From contig NZ_PDKS01000005.1 in the NCBI RefSeq assembly GCF_002933335.1, positions 1 to 64,000 on the forward strand: a DNA stretch of 64,000 nt, given 5' to 3'. This DNA is from Candidatus Pantoea edessiphila. GTDB lineage: Bacteria; Pseudomonadota; Gammaproteobacteria; Enterobacterales; Enterobacteriaceae. This document shows positions 50,417 to 60,473 of this stretch, one piece after another. How positions within the stretch are numbered: position 1 is the first letter of the stretch; the number at the start of each line of letters is the position of its first letter. Both the position numbers and the translations under genes were made by a program. The notes beneath the pieces are model-generated. The model did no database searches. It was not told the DNA's origin and saw only the letters and a list, made by a program, of their open reading frames with translations.

Positions 50417-50464
50417 TATGTGGAAATGATTTTACCTTAATTAGTATAATTATAAATTACTAAT

Positions 50465-50500
50465 AGGTATAATCTATGTTTTAGGTATAATCTATGTTTT
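50465..50500. repeat. 18-bp tandem duplication
   Basis: AGGTATAATCTATGTTTT occurs twice in a row (50465-50482, 50483-50500). Each unit has a TATAAT, so the event duplicated a -10-like box in the brnQ/proC spacer. Confidence 0.9.
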
Positions 50501-50644
50501 AAATTAAAATAGATAATTTTTGAATTTTAAATTATAAAACCCTATCTCTTACTCTTAATTATACTATAATCATTGAGATATAATGATTTAGTTAAATACT
50601 TGTAGCATAAATTACTGTATGATCAATAAAATATTAATTTCTTT

Positions 50645-50692
50645 ACTTGCAAATTTTTATGAAATCTAACTTGCAAATTTTTATGAAATCTA
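50645..50692. repeat. 24-bp perfect tandem duplication
   Basis: Two copies of a 24-base unit beginning ACTTGCAAATTTTTATG at 50645 and 50669, upstream of proC. Confidence 0.9.
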
Positions 50693-50832
50693 TATACGAT
50701 ATTTGACGTATTAATATATCAAATATAATTTTTATTACAAATATAATTTTCATTATTAGAATTAGAATTTATAAATTTAATAATATTAATTTTTTAGAAA
50801 AAATCAAATTTAAGAAATAAGAGGACATTCAA

Positions 50833-51645
50833 TTGGAACAAAAAGTTGGTTTCATTGGTATCGGTAATATAGCAATAGCTGTTATTTCAGGATTATTAAA
50901 AAGCGAATGTATTTCAACTAGTAAAATATGGATTCATGACCACAAATCAACTACTAATAAAATAATTAGTGCTAAATACAATATTAATTGTACTGATACT
51001 GATGTATGCTTAGCACAGAAGGTTGACATTTTATTTCTCACATTAAAACCTAATACTTTACTAAAAGTATTAAAAAACATTTCTCATCACATTAAGCAAA
51101 ATACAATACTGATATCAGTAGCAGCTGGTATTACTATTAATCAAATAGAACAAATAATTGGCAACAATAAGAAAATTATTAGAGCTATGCCTAACATTAA
51201 TTCAAGTATTGGCGAAGGAATGACTTCAATTACACCAAATAAAATATTAAATCAATTTGATATTAATATAATTACAGATATATTTAAAAGCTTTGGTAAA
51301 ACCATTATAGTTAGTGAAGAGTTAATTCATTCCGTGATAGGTATCAGTAGCTCCGCTCCTGCATATGTTTTTATTTTTATAGAAGCAATAGCTGATGCTG
51401 CAGTTTTAAGTGGAATGACATATTCACAAGCTTATCAATGTGCGGCTCAAGCATTAAAAGGATCTGCACAAATGTTATTAAGCACCAAGAAACATCCTGG
51501 AGAGTTAAAAAACATGGTATGTTCACCAGGAGGTACAACAATTGAAGCAGTTTCAGCATTAGAACAGAATAATTTTCGATCTGCTGTTATGAGAGCAGTG
51601 CAAAAGTGTATAAAAAAATCTAAAAAATTAAGCAGAAGTTATTAA
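50833..51645 (+). CDS. proC: Pyrroline-5-carboxylate reductase
   Basis: The last step of proline synthesis, reducing P5C with NADPH. 270 residues (E. coli 269). The N-terminal dinucleotide motif is GFIGIGNIA, and the C-terminal signature is HPGELKNMVCSPGGTTIEA. The start codon is a TTG at 50833, chosen because MEQKVGFIG aligns with E. coli MEKKIGFIG and AAGAGGA lies seven bases upstream. Confidence 0.95.
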   Translation: MEQKVGFIGIGNIAIAVISGLLKSECISTSKIWIHDHKSTTNKIISAKYNINCTDTDVCLAQKVDILFLTLKPNTLLKVLKNISHHIKQNTILISVAAGITINQIEQIIGNNKKIIRAMPNINSSIGEGMTSITPNKILNQFDINIITDIFKSFGKTIIVSEELIHSVIGISSSAPAYVFIFIEAIADAAVLSGMTYSQAYQCAAQALKGSAQMLLSTKKHPGELKNMVCSPGGTTIEAVSALEQNNFRSAVMRAVQKCIKKSKKLSRSY

Positions 51646-51713
51646 ATTAATATAACTATATATGATTAGTTTAAGTGTTTCCCAAATATCAGCATACAGA
51701 ACGCCACTTTGTT

Positions 51714-52790
51714 TTACGATACACAATTTGACATTGCCCATTGAATTACTTTAGAGTATTCTTTTGGGAGTTCTGATATTAAAGATTTAAGAATACTTTT
51801 TAAACGATTTGGATCAAAATCAGTTATATTTAAATGACCTACTTTTCTTCTATTTAAAACTTTTTTGTTATACCAATGTAGATGTAATGCAGGATTTTTA
51901 AGCCATTCAAAATTTATTAAAATCCCAATTAGGTTTATCATTACTGAATAACCAAATACAATAGGTTGTGGCAATGCTAAATTTAATATTGATCTTAAAT
52001 GCAATTCAAACTGACTTATAGATGCACCATTTTGTGTCCAGTGGCCACTGTTATGAACTCTAGGAGCTAATTCATTAATTAATAATCCTTTGGGAGTTAT
52101 AAAACATTCCATTGTCATTACTCCAATATAATCAAGATACTGCATTATCATATTAAGGATATTTTCAGCTTGTTTTTGATATTTTTCATTAACTTTTGGT
52201 ACTGTGCTGCTAATACGTAAAATACCTTGAAGATGTAAATTATTAGTAAGAGGGTAAAATACGGTTTTTCCTTCTCTGTTACGTGCACCGATAAGCGATA
52301 CTTCATTAATGAAATGAATATTTTTCTCAACAATACATTTACCATAATATGAATCAGATAATTCTTTTATTTTTTGAGGATTAATATGATATTGACCATG
52401 GCCATCATAACCTCCTAAACGACGCTTAATGATCACTGATTTACCTAAAATATCAAATATATTATCCCAATCTTTTTTGTCTGATAGATATAGCCATGGT
52501 ACATTATCTATTTTAAGATCATCCAACATTTTTTTTTGTTGTAAACGATCAACAATATGAGAAAAAACATGTTTGTTTACAAATGAAACATGATTTTTTA
52601 AAATTTCTGTTAAAGCATTACTCGGCCAATGTTCTATCTCAGCTATAATTACACTGTCAGATAGTGATGGAATATTTTTAAAATCGCTATTATCACAGTT
52701 AACTAAATAAACAACAATACCTAATAATTCTCCAGCTTGACGTAACATATGACCAAGCTGTCCGTTTCCGATAACAATAATAGACTGCAT
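51714..52790 (-). CDS. purK: N5-carboxyaminoimidazole ribonucleotide synthase
   Basis: ATP-grasp enzyme of purine synthesis that carboxylates AIR with bicarbonate. 358 residues (E. coli 355). Visible motifs are GNGQLGHMLRQAG, KRRLGGYDGHGQ and the ATP-grasp end NELAPRVHNSGHWTQNGASISQ. Its ATG overlaps the purE stop by one base (TAATG). Convergent with proC. Confidence 0.96.
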   Translation of the reverse strand: MQSIIVIGNGQLGHMLRQAGELLGIVVYLVNCDNSDFKNIPSLSDSVIIAEIEHWPSNALTEILKNHVSFVNKHVFSHIVDRLQQKKMLDDLKIDNVPWLYLSDKKDWDNIFDILGKSVIIKRRLGGYDGHGQYHINPQKIKELSDSYYGKCIVEKNIHFINEVSLIGARNREGKTVFYPLTNNLHLQGILRISSTVPKVNEKYQKQAENILNMIMQYLDYIGVMTMECFITPKGLLINELAPRVHNSGHWTQNGASISQFELHLRSILNLALPQPIVFGYSVMINLIGILINFEWLKNPALHLHWYNKKVLNRRKVGHLNITDFDPNRLKSILKSLISELPKEYSKVIQWAMSNCVS

Positions 52791-53284
52791 TAATTTTTCC
52801 TTGGATCTGGATTGTTTAGTACCATATTAGTTTGTGATTTACGCCATTTAGTGAGACGTAAAGCTAAATTATTATCGTTAATTGCAAGTATTGCGGTAGC
52901 TAATAAAGCTGCATTTATTGCGCCTGTTTTACCTATAGCTAGTGTAGCAACTGGTATGCCAGAAGGCATTTGTAAAATAGAGTAGAGACTATCCACTCCA
53001 TTTAGATATGTAGTTGGTATCGGGACTCCTAATACTGGGATTATAGTTTTTGCTGCCAACATTCCTGGCAAATGTGCTGCACCACCTGCACCAGCAATAA
53101 TGACTTTATAATTGTTCTCATTAGAACATTCAGCAAAGACAAATAATTTATCTGGCGTTCTATGTGCTGAAATTATTTCGACATGAAATGGTATGTCTAA
53201 TTCTTGTAAAATTTCTGCAGCAAATTTCATTATATACCAGTCACTTTTAGAACCCATAATAATTGCGATATTGACTAAATTCAT
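52790..53284 (-). CDS. purE: N5-carboxyaminoimidazole ribonucleotide mutase
   Basis: Moves the carboxyl group of N5-CAIR to carbon, giving CAIR, the step after PurK. 164 residues (E. coli 169). Active-site motifs MGSKSDW (10-16), SAHRTPD with H41, and [11 protein letters not shown] are intact. With purK it shows that de novo purine synthesis is kept, while the hpx genes break down a purine product. Confidence 0.96.
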   Translation of the reverse strand: MNLVNIAIIMGSKSDWYIMKFAAEILQELDIPFHVEIISAHRTPDKLFVFAECSNENNYKVIIAGAGGAAHLPGMLAAKTIIPVLGVPIPTTYLNGVDSLYSILQMPSGIPVATLAIGKTGAINAALLATAILAINDNNLALRLTKWRKSQTNMVLNNPDPRKN

Positions 53285-53940
53285 ATTTTTAAAACTCTTA
53301 ATTACTTAATTGAAAGATATAATTAAAATAATTTCTATAAGCAGAAAAATAAAATTTAAAATTATTAACGTAAATAATTAGTGTTAAGTTAAGAAAAAGG
53401 GTTCGGATAATTATAGAAAACATTTTTATTTTAAATAACTAAACTAGCATATAATATATGTTAAATTCAAAAAATAAAAATAAATATAAAATATAATCTC
53501 TATTATAATACAATATTATTATACAATAACGAATACTCTAAATTAACAGCCTTAATTAGATAATTAAAAAATAAACTCACAAAAATTTTTGTAAATTTTA
53601 TTAATCTATTTTTTTTGAAATTATTTGAATACAATAATAATTGTTATTATGATATATAATGAAGTATATTAAATACAATAGCATTGTATTTGTTTCATTA
53701 TCTAATTAATATAACAATATTTGTTATTTACATTAAATATTAAAAATAATTCCTTCATTTAATAAAATTATTAATAGTAATTGTCAAAGGTAATTTGTAT
53801 ATTAAAGTTTTAATTTAAATAAAACTATTTTATTTAAATTATTTACAACAAAAACAAATATATCATATTAGACAATACTTGTGTTATCAAGATAAAAATA
53901 CAATATTAAGTATAATATTAATAATAAGCGGAAATTTTGA
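53285..53940. other. Spacer purE-cysS (divergent)
   Basis: 656 bases of AT-rich DNA between divergent genes. The one structured element is a compound hairpin at 53657-53700: AAATACAAT/ATTGTATTT (9 bp, 3-base loop) inside TAATGAA/TTCATTA. No gene remnant was recognised. Confidence 0.5.
53657..53700 (+). other. Compound hairpin upstream of cysS
   Basis: Inner perfect stem 53671-53679 with 53683-53691, outer stem 53657-53663 with 53694-53700, about 240 bases before cysS. It could be a leader structure or protein-binding site. No T-box or other known riboswitch features were seen. Confidence 0.4.
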
Positions 53941-55338
53941 ATGCTTAAAATTTACAATACTATAAGCCATAAAAAAGAAATATTTACACCCATTTGCAAA
54001 AACAAGATTAGCATGTATGTCTGTGGAGTTACAGTATATGATGTATGCCATATAGGGCATGCCAGGACTTTTGTAAATTTTGATGTAATAGCCAGATACT
54101 TACGTTATATGGGTTATGATTTAAATTATGTGCGTAATATAACTGATATAGATGATAAAATTATAAAACGTGCTAAAGCAAACAATGAAAATATTAAAGA
54201 TCTTACCGATCGTATGATAAAAAATATGCATGATGATTTTCGTTCTATAAATCTTTTGGTACCATCAAGTGAACCAAGAGCTACAAATCATATATTAGAA
54301 ATTATCGAATTTATAAACCAACTTATTAATAGTGGTTATGCTTATATTGCTGATAATGGTGATGTAGTGTTTGAAGTTAACAAACACCAAAATTATGGGA
54401 TTTTATCTAATCAAAAATTAAAACAATTGCAAAATAGTAACCGCAATGAAACATTAAGTACAAAAAGAAATTCTATAGATTTTGTATTATGGAAAATATC
54501 TAAAAAAAACGAACCTTATTGGAGTTCTCCTTGGGGTAATGGTCGACCAGGATGGCATATAGAATGTTCTGCGATGATTCATAAAAAAATTGGTTCATTT
54601 GTAGATATTCACGGAGGAGGATCAGATTTAATGTTTCCTCATCATGAAAATGAATTAGCACAATCAATTTGCGCTCATAAAAACACTGTAATTAATTATT
54701 GGATCCATACCGGGATGATGATGATAGACAACAAAAAAATGTCTAAATCATTAGGAAATTTTTTGACTTTACGAGATTTATTATCCAATTATGATCCAGA
54801 AAGTATTAGATATTTTTTGTTATCTTCTCACTATCGCAGTCCTATAAATTATTCTGCAAATAAAATGCATTATTCAAATATAGCTTTAAAACGTTTATAT
54901 ACAGCTTTATTGAATACTAATACCAATAATATTATAGATACAAACGGTCAAAAATATACAAATTTTGAAAGTCGTTTTCGTAATGCAATGAACGACGATT
55001 TTAATATTCCAGAAGTTTATTCTATAATATTTGATATGGCACATACTATTAATAGTCTTAAGAAACAAGATATTATAATGGCAAACACATTAGCATTTAA
55101 ATTGCGTGAAATAGCTAGTGTTTTGGGAATCCTACAACAAGATCCAGAACAATTTTTACAAAAAAATCATAAAATCAATTCAGAAAAGAGAGAGGAAATT
55201 AATCATCTTATAAAAATTCGCAACCAAGCGAGAAAATTAAAGAACTGGCAAGAAGCTGATATAGCTCGTGATAAACTTAACGACTTAGGAATAGTGATTG
55301 AAGATAATTTATATCAATCTACATGGAGACACAGATGA
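53941..55338 (+). CDS. cysS: Cysteinyl-tRNA synthetase
   Basis: Class-I synthetase charging tRNA-Cys, 465 residues (E. coli 461). The HIGH motif is CHIGHART (H37-H40), zinc ligands include C28 in YVCGVTVYD and the cluster ECSAM...HHENE, and KMSKS lies in KKMSKSLGNF near residue 268. The start MLKIYNTISHKKE matches the family. Convergent with folD. Confidence 0.97.
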   Translation: MLKIYNTISHKKEIFTPICKNKISMYVCGVTVYDVCHIGHARTFVNFDVIARYLRYMGYDLNYVRNITDIDDKIIKRAKANNENIKDLTDRMIKNMHDDFRSINLLVPSSEPRATNHILEIIEFINQLINSGYAYIADNGDVVFEVNKHQNYGILSNQKLKQLQNSNRNETLSTKRNSIDFVLWKISKKNEPYWSSPWGNGRPGWHIECSAMIHKKIGSFVDIHGGGSDLMFPHHENELAQSICAHKNTVINYWIHTGMMMIDNKKMSKSLGNFLTLRDLLSNYDPESIRYFLLSSHYRSPINYSANKMHYSNIALKRLYTALLNTNTNNIIDTNGQKYTNFESRFRNAMNDDFNIPEVYSIIFDMAHTINSLKKQDIIMANTLAFKLREIASVLGILQQDPEQFLQKNHKINSEKREEINHLIKIRNQARKLKNWQEADIARDKLNDLGIVIEDNLYQSTWRHR

Positions 55339-55366
55339 AATTAATAATGTCATAGTATATGAGGAA

Positions 55367-56221
55367 CTAATCATGAAAATTTTCACAAACTTGCAAGGTG
55401 TTTTTCATTAACATAGCAACAGTCATAGGTCCTACTCCTCCAGGAACAGGAGTAATGAAAGACGCTCTTTGATAAGCAGTTTCAAAATCTACATCTCCTA
55501 CTAATTTACCATTATTAAGTCGGTTTATTCCAACATCAATGACTATTGCACCTGGTTGAACCCAATAACCAGGAATAAAGTTTGGCTTACCAACAGCTAC
55601 AATTAAAAGATCTGCATTTTTTACATGTTGATATAAATTTTTAGTAAAACGATGTGTAACTGTAGTAGTACATCCAACTAATAATAATTCCATACTCATA
55701 GGTCTACCAACAATATTGGAAGCACCTATAATGACAGCATTAAGTCCATAAGTATTAATGTTGTAATGCTTAAGTAATGCGATAACACCATGAGGAGTAC
55801 ATGGACTTAATTTAGGAATTCTTTGACATAAACGGCCAATATTATAAGGATGAAAACCATCTACATCCTTATCTGGTTTAATTCTATCTAGAATATTAAA
55901 ATAATTGATGTTTCTAGGCAATGGAAGCTGCACTAAAATGCCATCAATGTTATTATCCTTATTAAGATTATCAATTAATTTCAACAATTCATGTTCACTA
56001 GTGGTTGCTGGTAAATCATATAGAAAAGATAATAAACCCACTTCTTTACATACACGACGCTTATTAATTACATAAATCTTTGATGCTGGGTTATCTCCTA
56101 TTAAGATAATTGCTAAACTTGGTATTCGCCTTCCTATTTTAAGACGTTTCTTGATTTTTTCGGTTATTTCAAATTTCAATTTTTGAGCAACAATTTTACC
56201 ATCAATAATTTTTGCGATCAT
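55367..56221 (-). CDS. folD: Methylenetetrahydrofolate dehydrogenase/cyclohydrolase
   Basis: Bifunctional one-carbon enzyme linking 5,10-methylene-THF and 10-formyl-THF for purine and formyl-Met synthesis. About 284 residues (E. coli 288). Motifs are [30 protein letters not shown] and [14 protein letters not shown]. The frame can be extended to a GTG at 56233, but ATG 56221 (MIAKIIDGK) matches E. coli and has GTGGA upstream. Located between cysS and argU, as in E. coli. Confidence 0.95.
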   Translation of the reverse strand: MIAKIIDGKIVAQKLKFEITEKIKKRLKIGRRIPSLAIILIGDNPASKIYVINKRRVCKEVGLLSFLYDLPATTSEHELLKLIDNLNKDNNIDGILVQLPLPRNINYFNILDRIKPDKDVDGFHPYNIGRLCQRIPKLSPCTPHGVIALLKHYNINTYGLNAVIIGASNIVGRPMSMELLLVGCTTTVTHRFTKNLYQHVKNADLLIVAVGKPNFIPGYWVQPGAIVIDVGINRLNNGKLVGDVDFETAYQRASFITPVPGGVGPMTVAMLMKNTLQVCENFHD

Positions 56222-56399
56222 TAATAAATCCACTATGTTACATAAAGCTTAGATGAAACATAATTTATTATAATATCATAATTACAGTCTAATAATACAA
56301 AAACTAATAAATGTTAAATTTATCAAAAAAATTTAACATTTATTAAAAAATAATAGTTGATTTTTTTTAATTAATATATTTTACTATTAAAAGATTTGT

Positions 56400-56473
56400 G
56401 CGCCCTTAGCTTAAATGGATAGAGCAACGGCCTTCTAAGCCGTAGGTTACAGGTTCAAATCCTGTAGGGCGTG
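56400..56473 (+). tRNA. argU: tRNA-Arg (UCU anticodon)
   Basis: A full cloverleaf: acceptor GCGCCCT/AGGGCGT (one G-U pair), D arm with GGATAGAGC, anticodon loop CTTCTAA (anticodon TCT) and T arm with GGTTCAAATCC. CCA is not encoded. It reads AGA and AGG, common Arg codons in this AT-rich genome. Beside folD, like argU in E. coli. Confidence 0.96.
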
Positions 56474-57074
56474 TTCTTAGAATAGTATTTATAATTTTAT
56501 AATCAAAATTTTATTATGGTTTATTAAAATTACTTTAATTCTTAGTAATATTTAAATAATTGACATTAATGAGCTTGTTTTTTCAAAAATATTTTGTATA
56601 TATAATATAAAAACAATAAGTTACATATTTAATAAATAAATTGATTTTATTACTATGGATAATTATTAAAAATAATTGATTTTCTTTTAAAAGATTGCTT
56701 GTTGTTTTATGTGTTTTTTACTAGTTGCTAAAGATAAAATGATCTTACACAAGAACTAATAAGTAATATAATATTTAAATTTTAGATCATCTTGATTATC
56801 TATTACTTCACATTGAATGTATAGTTTTTCATAAAACACTAATTGTTTATAAATATCTGTAAATGATCATTACTAACATATTAGTATATATACTATTATT
56901 TAGAATAAATATCATATATTTTTAGTAATTATTTATAATTATTATACTAATATTGAATATTAACAAAAAGTTGATTGTGCAATTAATTTAGTTATTGAAT
57001 GACTACTTTATTTAGTATACTTATGATATCTATATATTTTTAAGTTATAAAAATAGTTATTATAAGGAATTTGT
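56474..57074. other. Spacer argU-coaD
   Basis: 601 bases without a recognisable gene or strong structure; a junction between the folD/argU block and the coaD/rpmB block, far apart in E. coli. Confidence 0.5.
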
Positions 57075-57563
57075 GTGACAACAAAAAGAGCTATATATCC
57101 AGGAACATTTGATCCAATTACACTAGGTCATTTAGACATTGTTACGCGCGCTGCAAAAATTTTTGATTATGTAATCATAGGTATATCTGCTAAATCCAAT
57201 AAAAAAAATTTATTTACACTAGAAGAAAGAATTAATTTAGCTAGAATAGTTACACAACACTTATCTAATATCACAATAATGGGTTTTAATGGTTTATTAT
57301 CGCATTTTGCAAAAACACAGAGAATAAGTGTTTTAATCAGAGGATTACGTACCTCAGCTGATTTTGAGTATGAAATGAAATTGGCACAAGTTAATAAACA
57401 CCTATTACCAACACTTGAAAGTATATTTTTTATAACATCTAAAGATGTTTCTTTTATTTCTTCTTCACTAGTAAAAGAATTGGCTTATTGTGGCGGAGAC
57501 GTATCAAATTTATTGCCAACTTTAGTTAATACAGCCTTGATGAAAAAGATAAAATTTAACTAA
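57075..57563 (+). CDS. coaD: Phosphopantetheine adenylyltransferase
   Basis: Transfers AMP to 4'-phosphopantetheine, the penultimate step of coenzyme A synthesis. 162 residues (E. coli 159). The nucleotidyltransferase signature is [11 protein letters not shown], with H19, and the C-terminal [10 protein letters not shown] is intact. Translation starts at GTG 57075, supported by AAGGAA six bases upstream. Its end overlaps the mutM stop by 4 bases (convergent). Confidence 0.96.
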   Translation: MTTKRAIYPGTFDPITLGHLDIVTRAAKIFDYVIIGISAKSNKKNLFTLEERINLARIVTQHLSNITIMGFNGLLSHFAKTQRISVLIRGLRTSADFEYEMKLAQVNKHLLPTLESIFFITSKDVSFISSSLVKELAYCGGDVSNLLPTLVNTALMKKIKFN

Positions 57564-58363
57564 ACTTGACAAGTTGGACACCAATAACTACTTCTTGATG
57601 CATGTTTTTCTTTTATTATCTTAGTTCCACATGATAAACAAGGTTCATTAAACTTTCCATATACTTTTAACTGGTTAGCAAAAAATCCAGGTTTACCATT
57701 GCTTTGTAAAAAATTACGCAAAGTAGTTCCTCCGTGTTTAATTGCTTTCAGCAATGTTAATTTAATATTACTAACTAGCGATTTTACCTCTTTATCATTT
57801 AGATCTTGTGATCTTCTTAATGGAAGAATACCAGAAGAAAATAAAATCTCATTTGCATAAATATTTCCTATTCCAACAACAATTTTATTATCCATTATAG
57901 ATTGCTTAATAATTTTTTTTAGATATAATTTTTTTAAAAGATATTCACTATTAAATTCATCGCTTAATGGTTCCAATCCTAGTTTATTAAATAAAACATT
58001 ATTTGATAGATCATTAACCCATAAAAATATACCAAAACGACGTTGATCTGTATATCTTAATATATTATTTTGCATAATTATATCTATATGGTCATGTTTT
58101 TCTGGTGGTATATATTCACTTAATAAAATTAATCTGCCAGACATTCCAAAATGTATTATAATCCATCCAAGTGTTAATCTTATCAATAAATACTTTGCTC
58201 TACGATCTATGCTCAATATAAACTGATTTTTTAAATCTATAATTTCTTTTGATACTGGCCGACGAAGATTTACATTACGTACAATGGTATAATTAATTTT
58301 TTGGTTAAGTAGATGAGGCTCAATACTAATACGACAAGATTCAACTTCTGGTAATTCTGGCAT
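57560..58363 (-). CDS. mutM: Formamidopyrimidine-DNA glycosylase (Fpg)
   Basis: Base-excision repair enzyme removing 8-oxoguanine. 267 residues (E. coli 269). The N-terminal catalytic PELPEVE (P2, E3), K57 in RRAKYLL, the helix-two-turn-helix with [12 protein letters not shown], and the zinc finger CLSCGTKI...YWCPTC at the end are all present. An intact oxidative-repair gene next to its ancestral neighbours coaD and rpmG. Confidence 0.96.
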   Translation of the reverse strand: MPELPEVESCRISIEPHLLNQKINYTIVRNVNLRRPVSKEIIDLKNQFILSIDRRAKYLLIRLTLGWIIIHFGMSGRLILLSEYIPPEKHDHIDIIMQNNILRYTDQRRFGIFLWVNDLSNNVLFNKLGLEPLSDEFNSEYLLKKLYLKKIIKQSIMDNKIVVGIGNIYANEILFSSGILPLRRSQDLNDKEVKSLVSNIKLTLLKAIKHGGTTLRNFLQSNGKPGFFANQLKVYGKFNEPCLSCGTKIIKEKHASRSSYWCPTCQV

Positions 58364-58388
58364 GCATTACCTCATAGTAGTATATAAA

Positions 58389-58556
58389 TTATTTAATTTT
58401 ATGTTCTTTATAAAGAACATGCTTCCGTATAACGGGATCAAATTTTTTTAGTTCTAGTTTTGTAGATTTATTACGCTTATTTTTCGTAGTAGTATAGAAA
58501 TGCCCTGTGCCAGAAGAGGAAATCAACTTGATTTTCTCTCTAATAGTTTTTGCCAT
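58389..58556 (-). CDS. rpmG: 50S ribosomal protein L33
   Basis: A 55-residue ribosomal protein starting [20 protein letters not shown] and ending YKEHKIK, the same length as in E. coli. It lies 11 bases after rpmB on the same strand. The 3' end contains a perfect 20-bp palindrome (58401-58420) inside the coding region. Confidence 0.95.
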   Translation of the reverse strand: MAKTIREKIKLISSSGTGHFYTTTKNKRNKSTKLELKKFDPVIRKHVLYKEHKIK

Positions 58557-58567
58557 ATTTAAATTCC

Positions 58568-58786
58568 TTAATTAATTTTACTCAAAACAGCGTCAATACC
58601 TTTTTTATCTATAATTCGAATACCTTTCGTAGATACTTTTAAAGTAATGAAACGTTTTTTACTTTCTATCCAGAAGCGATGGATATGTAAGTTGGGAAAA
58701 AAACGACGTTTAGTTGCATTCATAGCATGAGAACGGTTATTTCCGAATAGAGGATGTTTTCCTGTTACTTGACATATTTTTGACAT
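58568..58786 (-). CDS. rpmB: 50S ribosomal protein L28
   Basis: A 72-residue large-subunit protein starting [20 protein letters not shown]. The E. coli protein has 78 residues; the C-terminal tail after VLSKIN is missing here, a modest shortening. First gene of the rpmB-rpmG pair, as in E. coli. Confidence 0.95.
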   Translation of the reverse strand: MSKICQVTGKHPLFGNNRSHAMNATKRRFFPNLHIHRFWIESKKRFITLKVSTKGIRIIDKKGIDAVLSKIN

Positions 58787-58929
58787 ATTAATGATCCATT
58801 AGTATTTCTAATAAAGACATGAATTATATTTTATTTTCTGTTAATTTAAATATCTTAATACAAACGATACTTAAACGTAAATATTAAACTAGTTTTATTA
58901 TTTAATCAAACTTAAAAGTTAAAAAAGAA

Positions 58930-58979
58930 ATTATATATATGTGGTATCATAATAATTATATATATGTGGTATCATAAAC
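58930..58979. repeat. 25-bp tandem duplication
   Basis: ATTATATATATGTGGTATCA is repeated with a 25-base period (58930 and 58955), upstream of rpmB. Confidence 0.88.
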
Positions 58980-59013
58980 TATCTTTATCAAGATAGTTTA
59001 TCTATAACATTTT

Positions 59014-59043
59014 CAATGTATCTGAATACAATGTATCTGAATA
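59014..59043. repeat. 15-bp tandem duplication
   Basis: CAATGTATCTGAATA occurs twice in a row (59014-59028, 59029-59043). Confidence 0.88.
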
Positions 59044-59197
59044 TATTAGTATTAGCAAATAATTTGAAACAATTAAAATATATTTATAATAATGAAATAT
59101 TAGGATAATAATTTATTTACTCGATAATGGTATAATGTTAATATGAATTATAGAAAGATGTTATAATGATATTTTTAAATATTACTGTTTATTTATA

Positions 59198-59231
59198 TTA
59201 CATAGTATTTTACATTACATAGTATTTTGTA
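59198..59231. repeat. 17-bp tandem duplication
   Basis: TTACATAGTATTTT is repeated with a 17-base period at 59198 and 59215. Confidence 0.85.
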
Positions 59232-59691
59232 TATTAATTATATCTATCACAAATAAAAGAGATTATTTATTTTATCTATTTGGAGATTTTATTGTTTTAT
59301 TATTATAGAATCTAAAAATTTATAATTAAATTGTTTGTTTAATAATTTTCATTTACATATTTAAAATAATTTGTGTCAGTTATTTTTTGGATATTAACTA
59401 TAGTAAAACCGTGTTAATATATTAAATATTATACTAAAACATGAACAACATATACTAATTATGTAATAATTTTTAATTAAAAAATAATATATTGATATTT
59501 ATCATATTATAAATTTTCTCAGTTATTACGTTATGACTAAAGCTGTAAATATGTAATACATATTTCGTAAAATATCAATAAATAATCATCTACATATTAA
59601 ATATATAATGTTATTTTAATTACAATATTAAAATATGTAACAAATAAACTATTTCCTATTCATTAATTACTAGATAAGATTACTAATTTAT

Positions 59692-60150
59692 ATGATAAAA
59701 AAAATAGATGTTAAAGTTCTCGACTATCGCTTAGGTGAAGTCTTTCCTTTACCTAATTACATTACTCCTGGGTCTGCAGGATTAGATCTACGTGCCTGTA
59801 TTGATCATGTTTTAGATATTAAACCTAATAATACTCAATTACTACCTACTGGTTTGTCAATTCACATTGCAGATCCCGATATAGCAGCATTAATTTTACC
59901 TCGTTCAGGAATAGGCCATAAAAATGGAATTGTATTAGGTAATTTAGTAGGTTTAATAGATTCGGATTATCAAGGGCAACTTATGATATCGATTTGGAAT
60001 CGAGGAGAAAAGAGCTTTTTAATTAAACCTGGAGATCGTGTAGCGCAACTAGTATTTATACCAATAATTAAAGTAGAACTTAATTTAGTAAGAAATTTTA
60101 ATTTCAGCTGGCGTGGAAAAAATGGATTTGGTCATTCAGGTAACAGATAA
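59692..60150 (+). CDS. dut: dUTP pyrophosphatase
   Basis: Hydrolyses dUTP to dUMP, keeping uracil out of DNA and feeding dTMP synthesis. Trimeric enzyme of 152 residues (E. coli 151). The five family motifs are recognisable: [36 protein letters not shown] and the C-terminal lid [10 protein letters not shown]. Confidence 0.96.
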   Translation: MIKKIDVKVLDYRLGEVFPLPNYITPGSAGLDLRACIDHVLDIKPNNTQLLPTGLSIHIADPDIAALILPRSGIGHKNGIVLGNLVGLIDSDYQGQLMISIWNRGEKSFLIKPGDRVAQLVFIPIIKVELNLVRNFNFSWRGKNGFGHSGNR

Positions 60151-60473
60151 ATTATGATTTATAATAACTATTATAAATTTTTTATTAATAGACATAAATT
60201 ACTTTCGTTAAAGTGTTGTTGTTAATTTTAAATATAACAAATATAATTATATAAAAATTTAATTGATGTATATTACAATATTACTATCAATATAATAGTA
60301 TTATAAATATATTGTTCATGTAATTATTTATTTAATTGTGAATTAAACTACCATATACATTAAACAATTCTAAATTACAGAATAAAACATTAAGTTCTTT
60401 AGAAGATAACTTTATGATTACAGAAATTGTGACTATTGGAGAGCTCTATTGAAGATTATTAAGGAATATATTA
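60151..60473. other. Spacer dut-TIM-barrel gene
   Basis: 323 AT-rich bases. E. coli has slmA directly after dut; it is absent. No other feature seen except an AAGGA ribosome site near 60461 for the next gene. Confidence 0.45.

Larger units (their letters stand above)
50417..50832. other. Spacer brnQ-proC (divergent)
   Basis: 416 bases between divergent genes, so both promoters are here. It contains two separate tandem duplications (50465-50500 and 50645-50692). No gene remnant was recognised; phoB, phoR and proY of the E. coli neighbourhood are absent. Confidence 0.5.
58787..59691. other. Spacer rpmB-dut (radC, coaBC position)
   Basis: 905 bases where E. coli has radC and coaBC. No peptide of either could be recognised. 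The spacer contains three short tandem duplications (58930, 59014 and 59198) and otherwise AT-rich sequence. Confidence 0.5.

Noticed and set aside
58401-58420. 20-bp perfect palindrome as a terminator of rpmG
   Set aside because: It lies inside the rpmG coding region before the stop and has no U-run; codon choice for conserved residues explains much of it.
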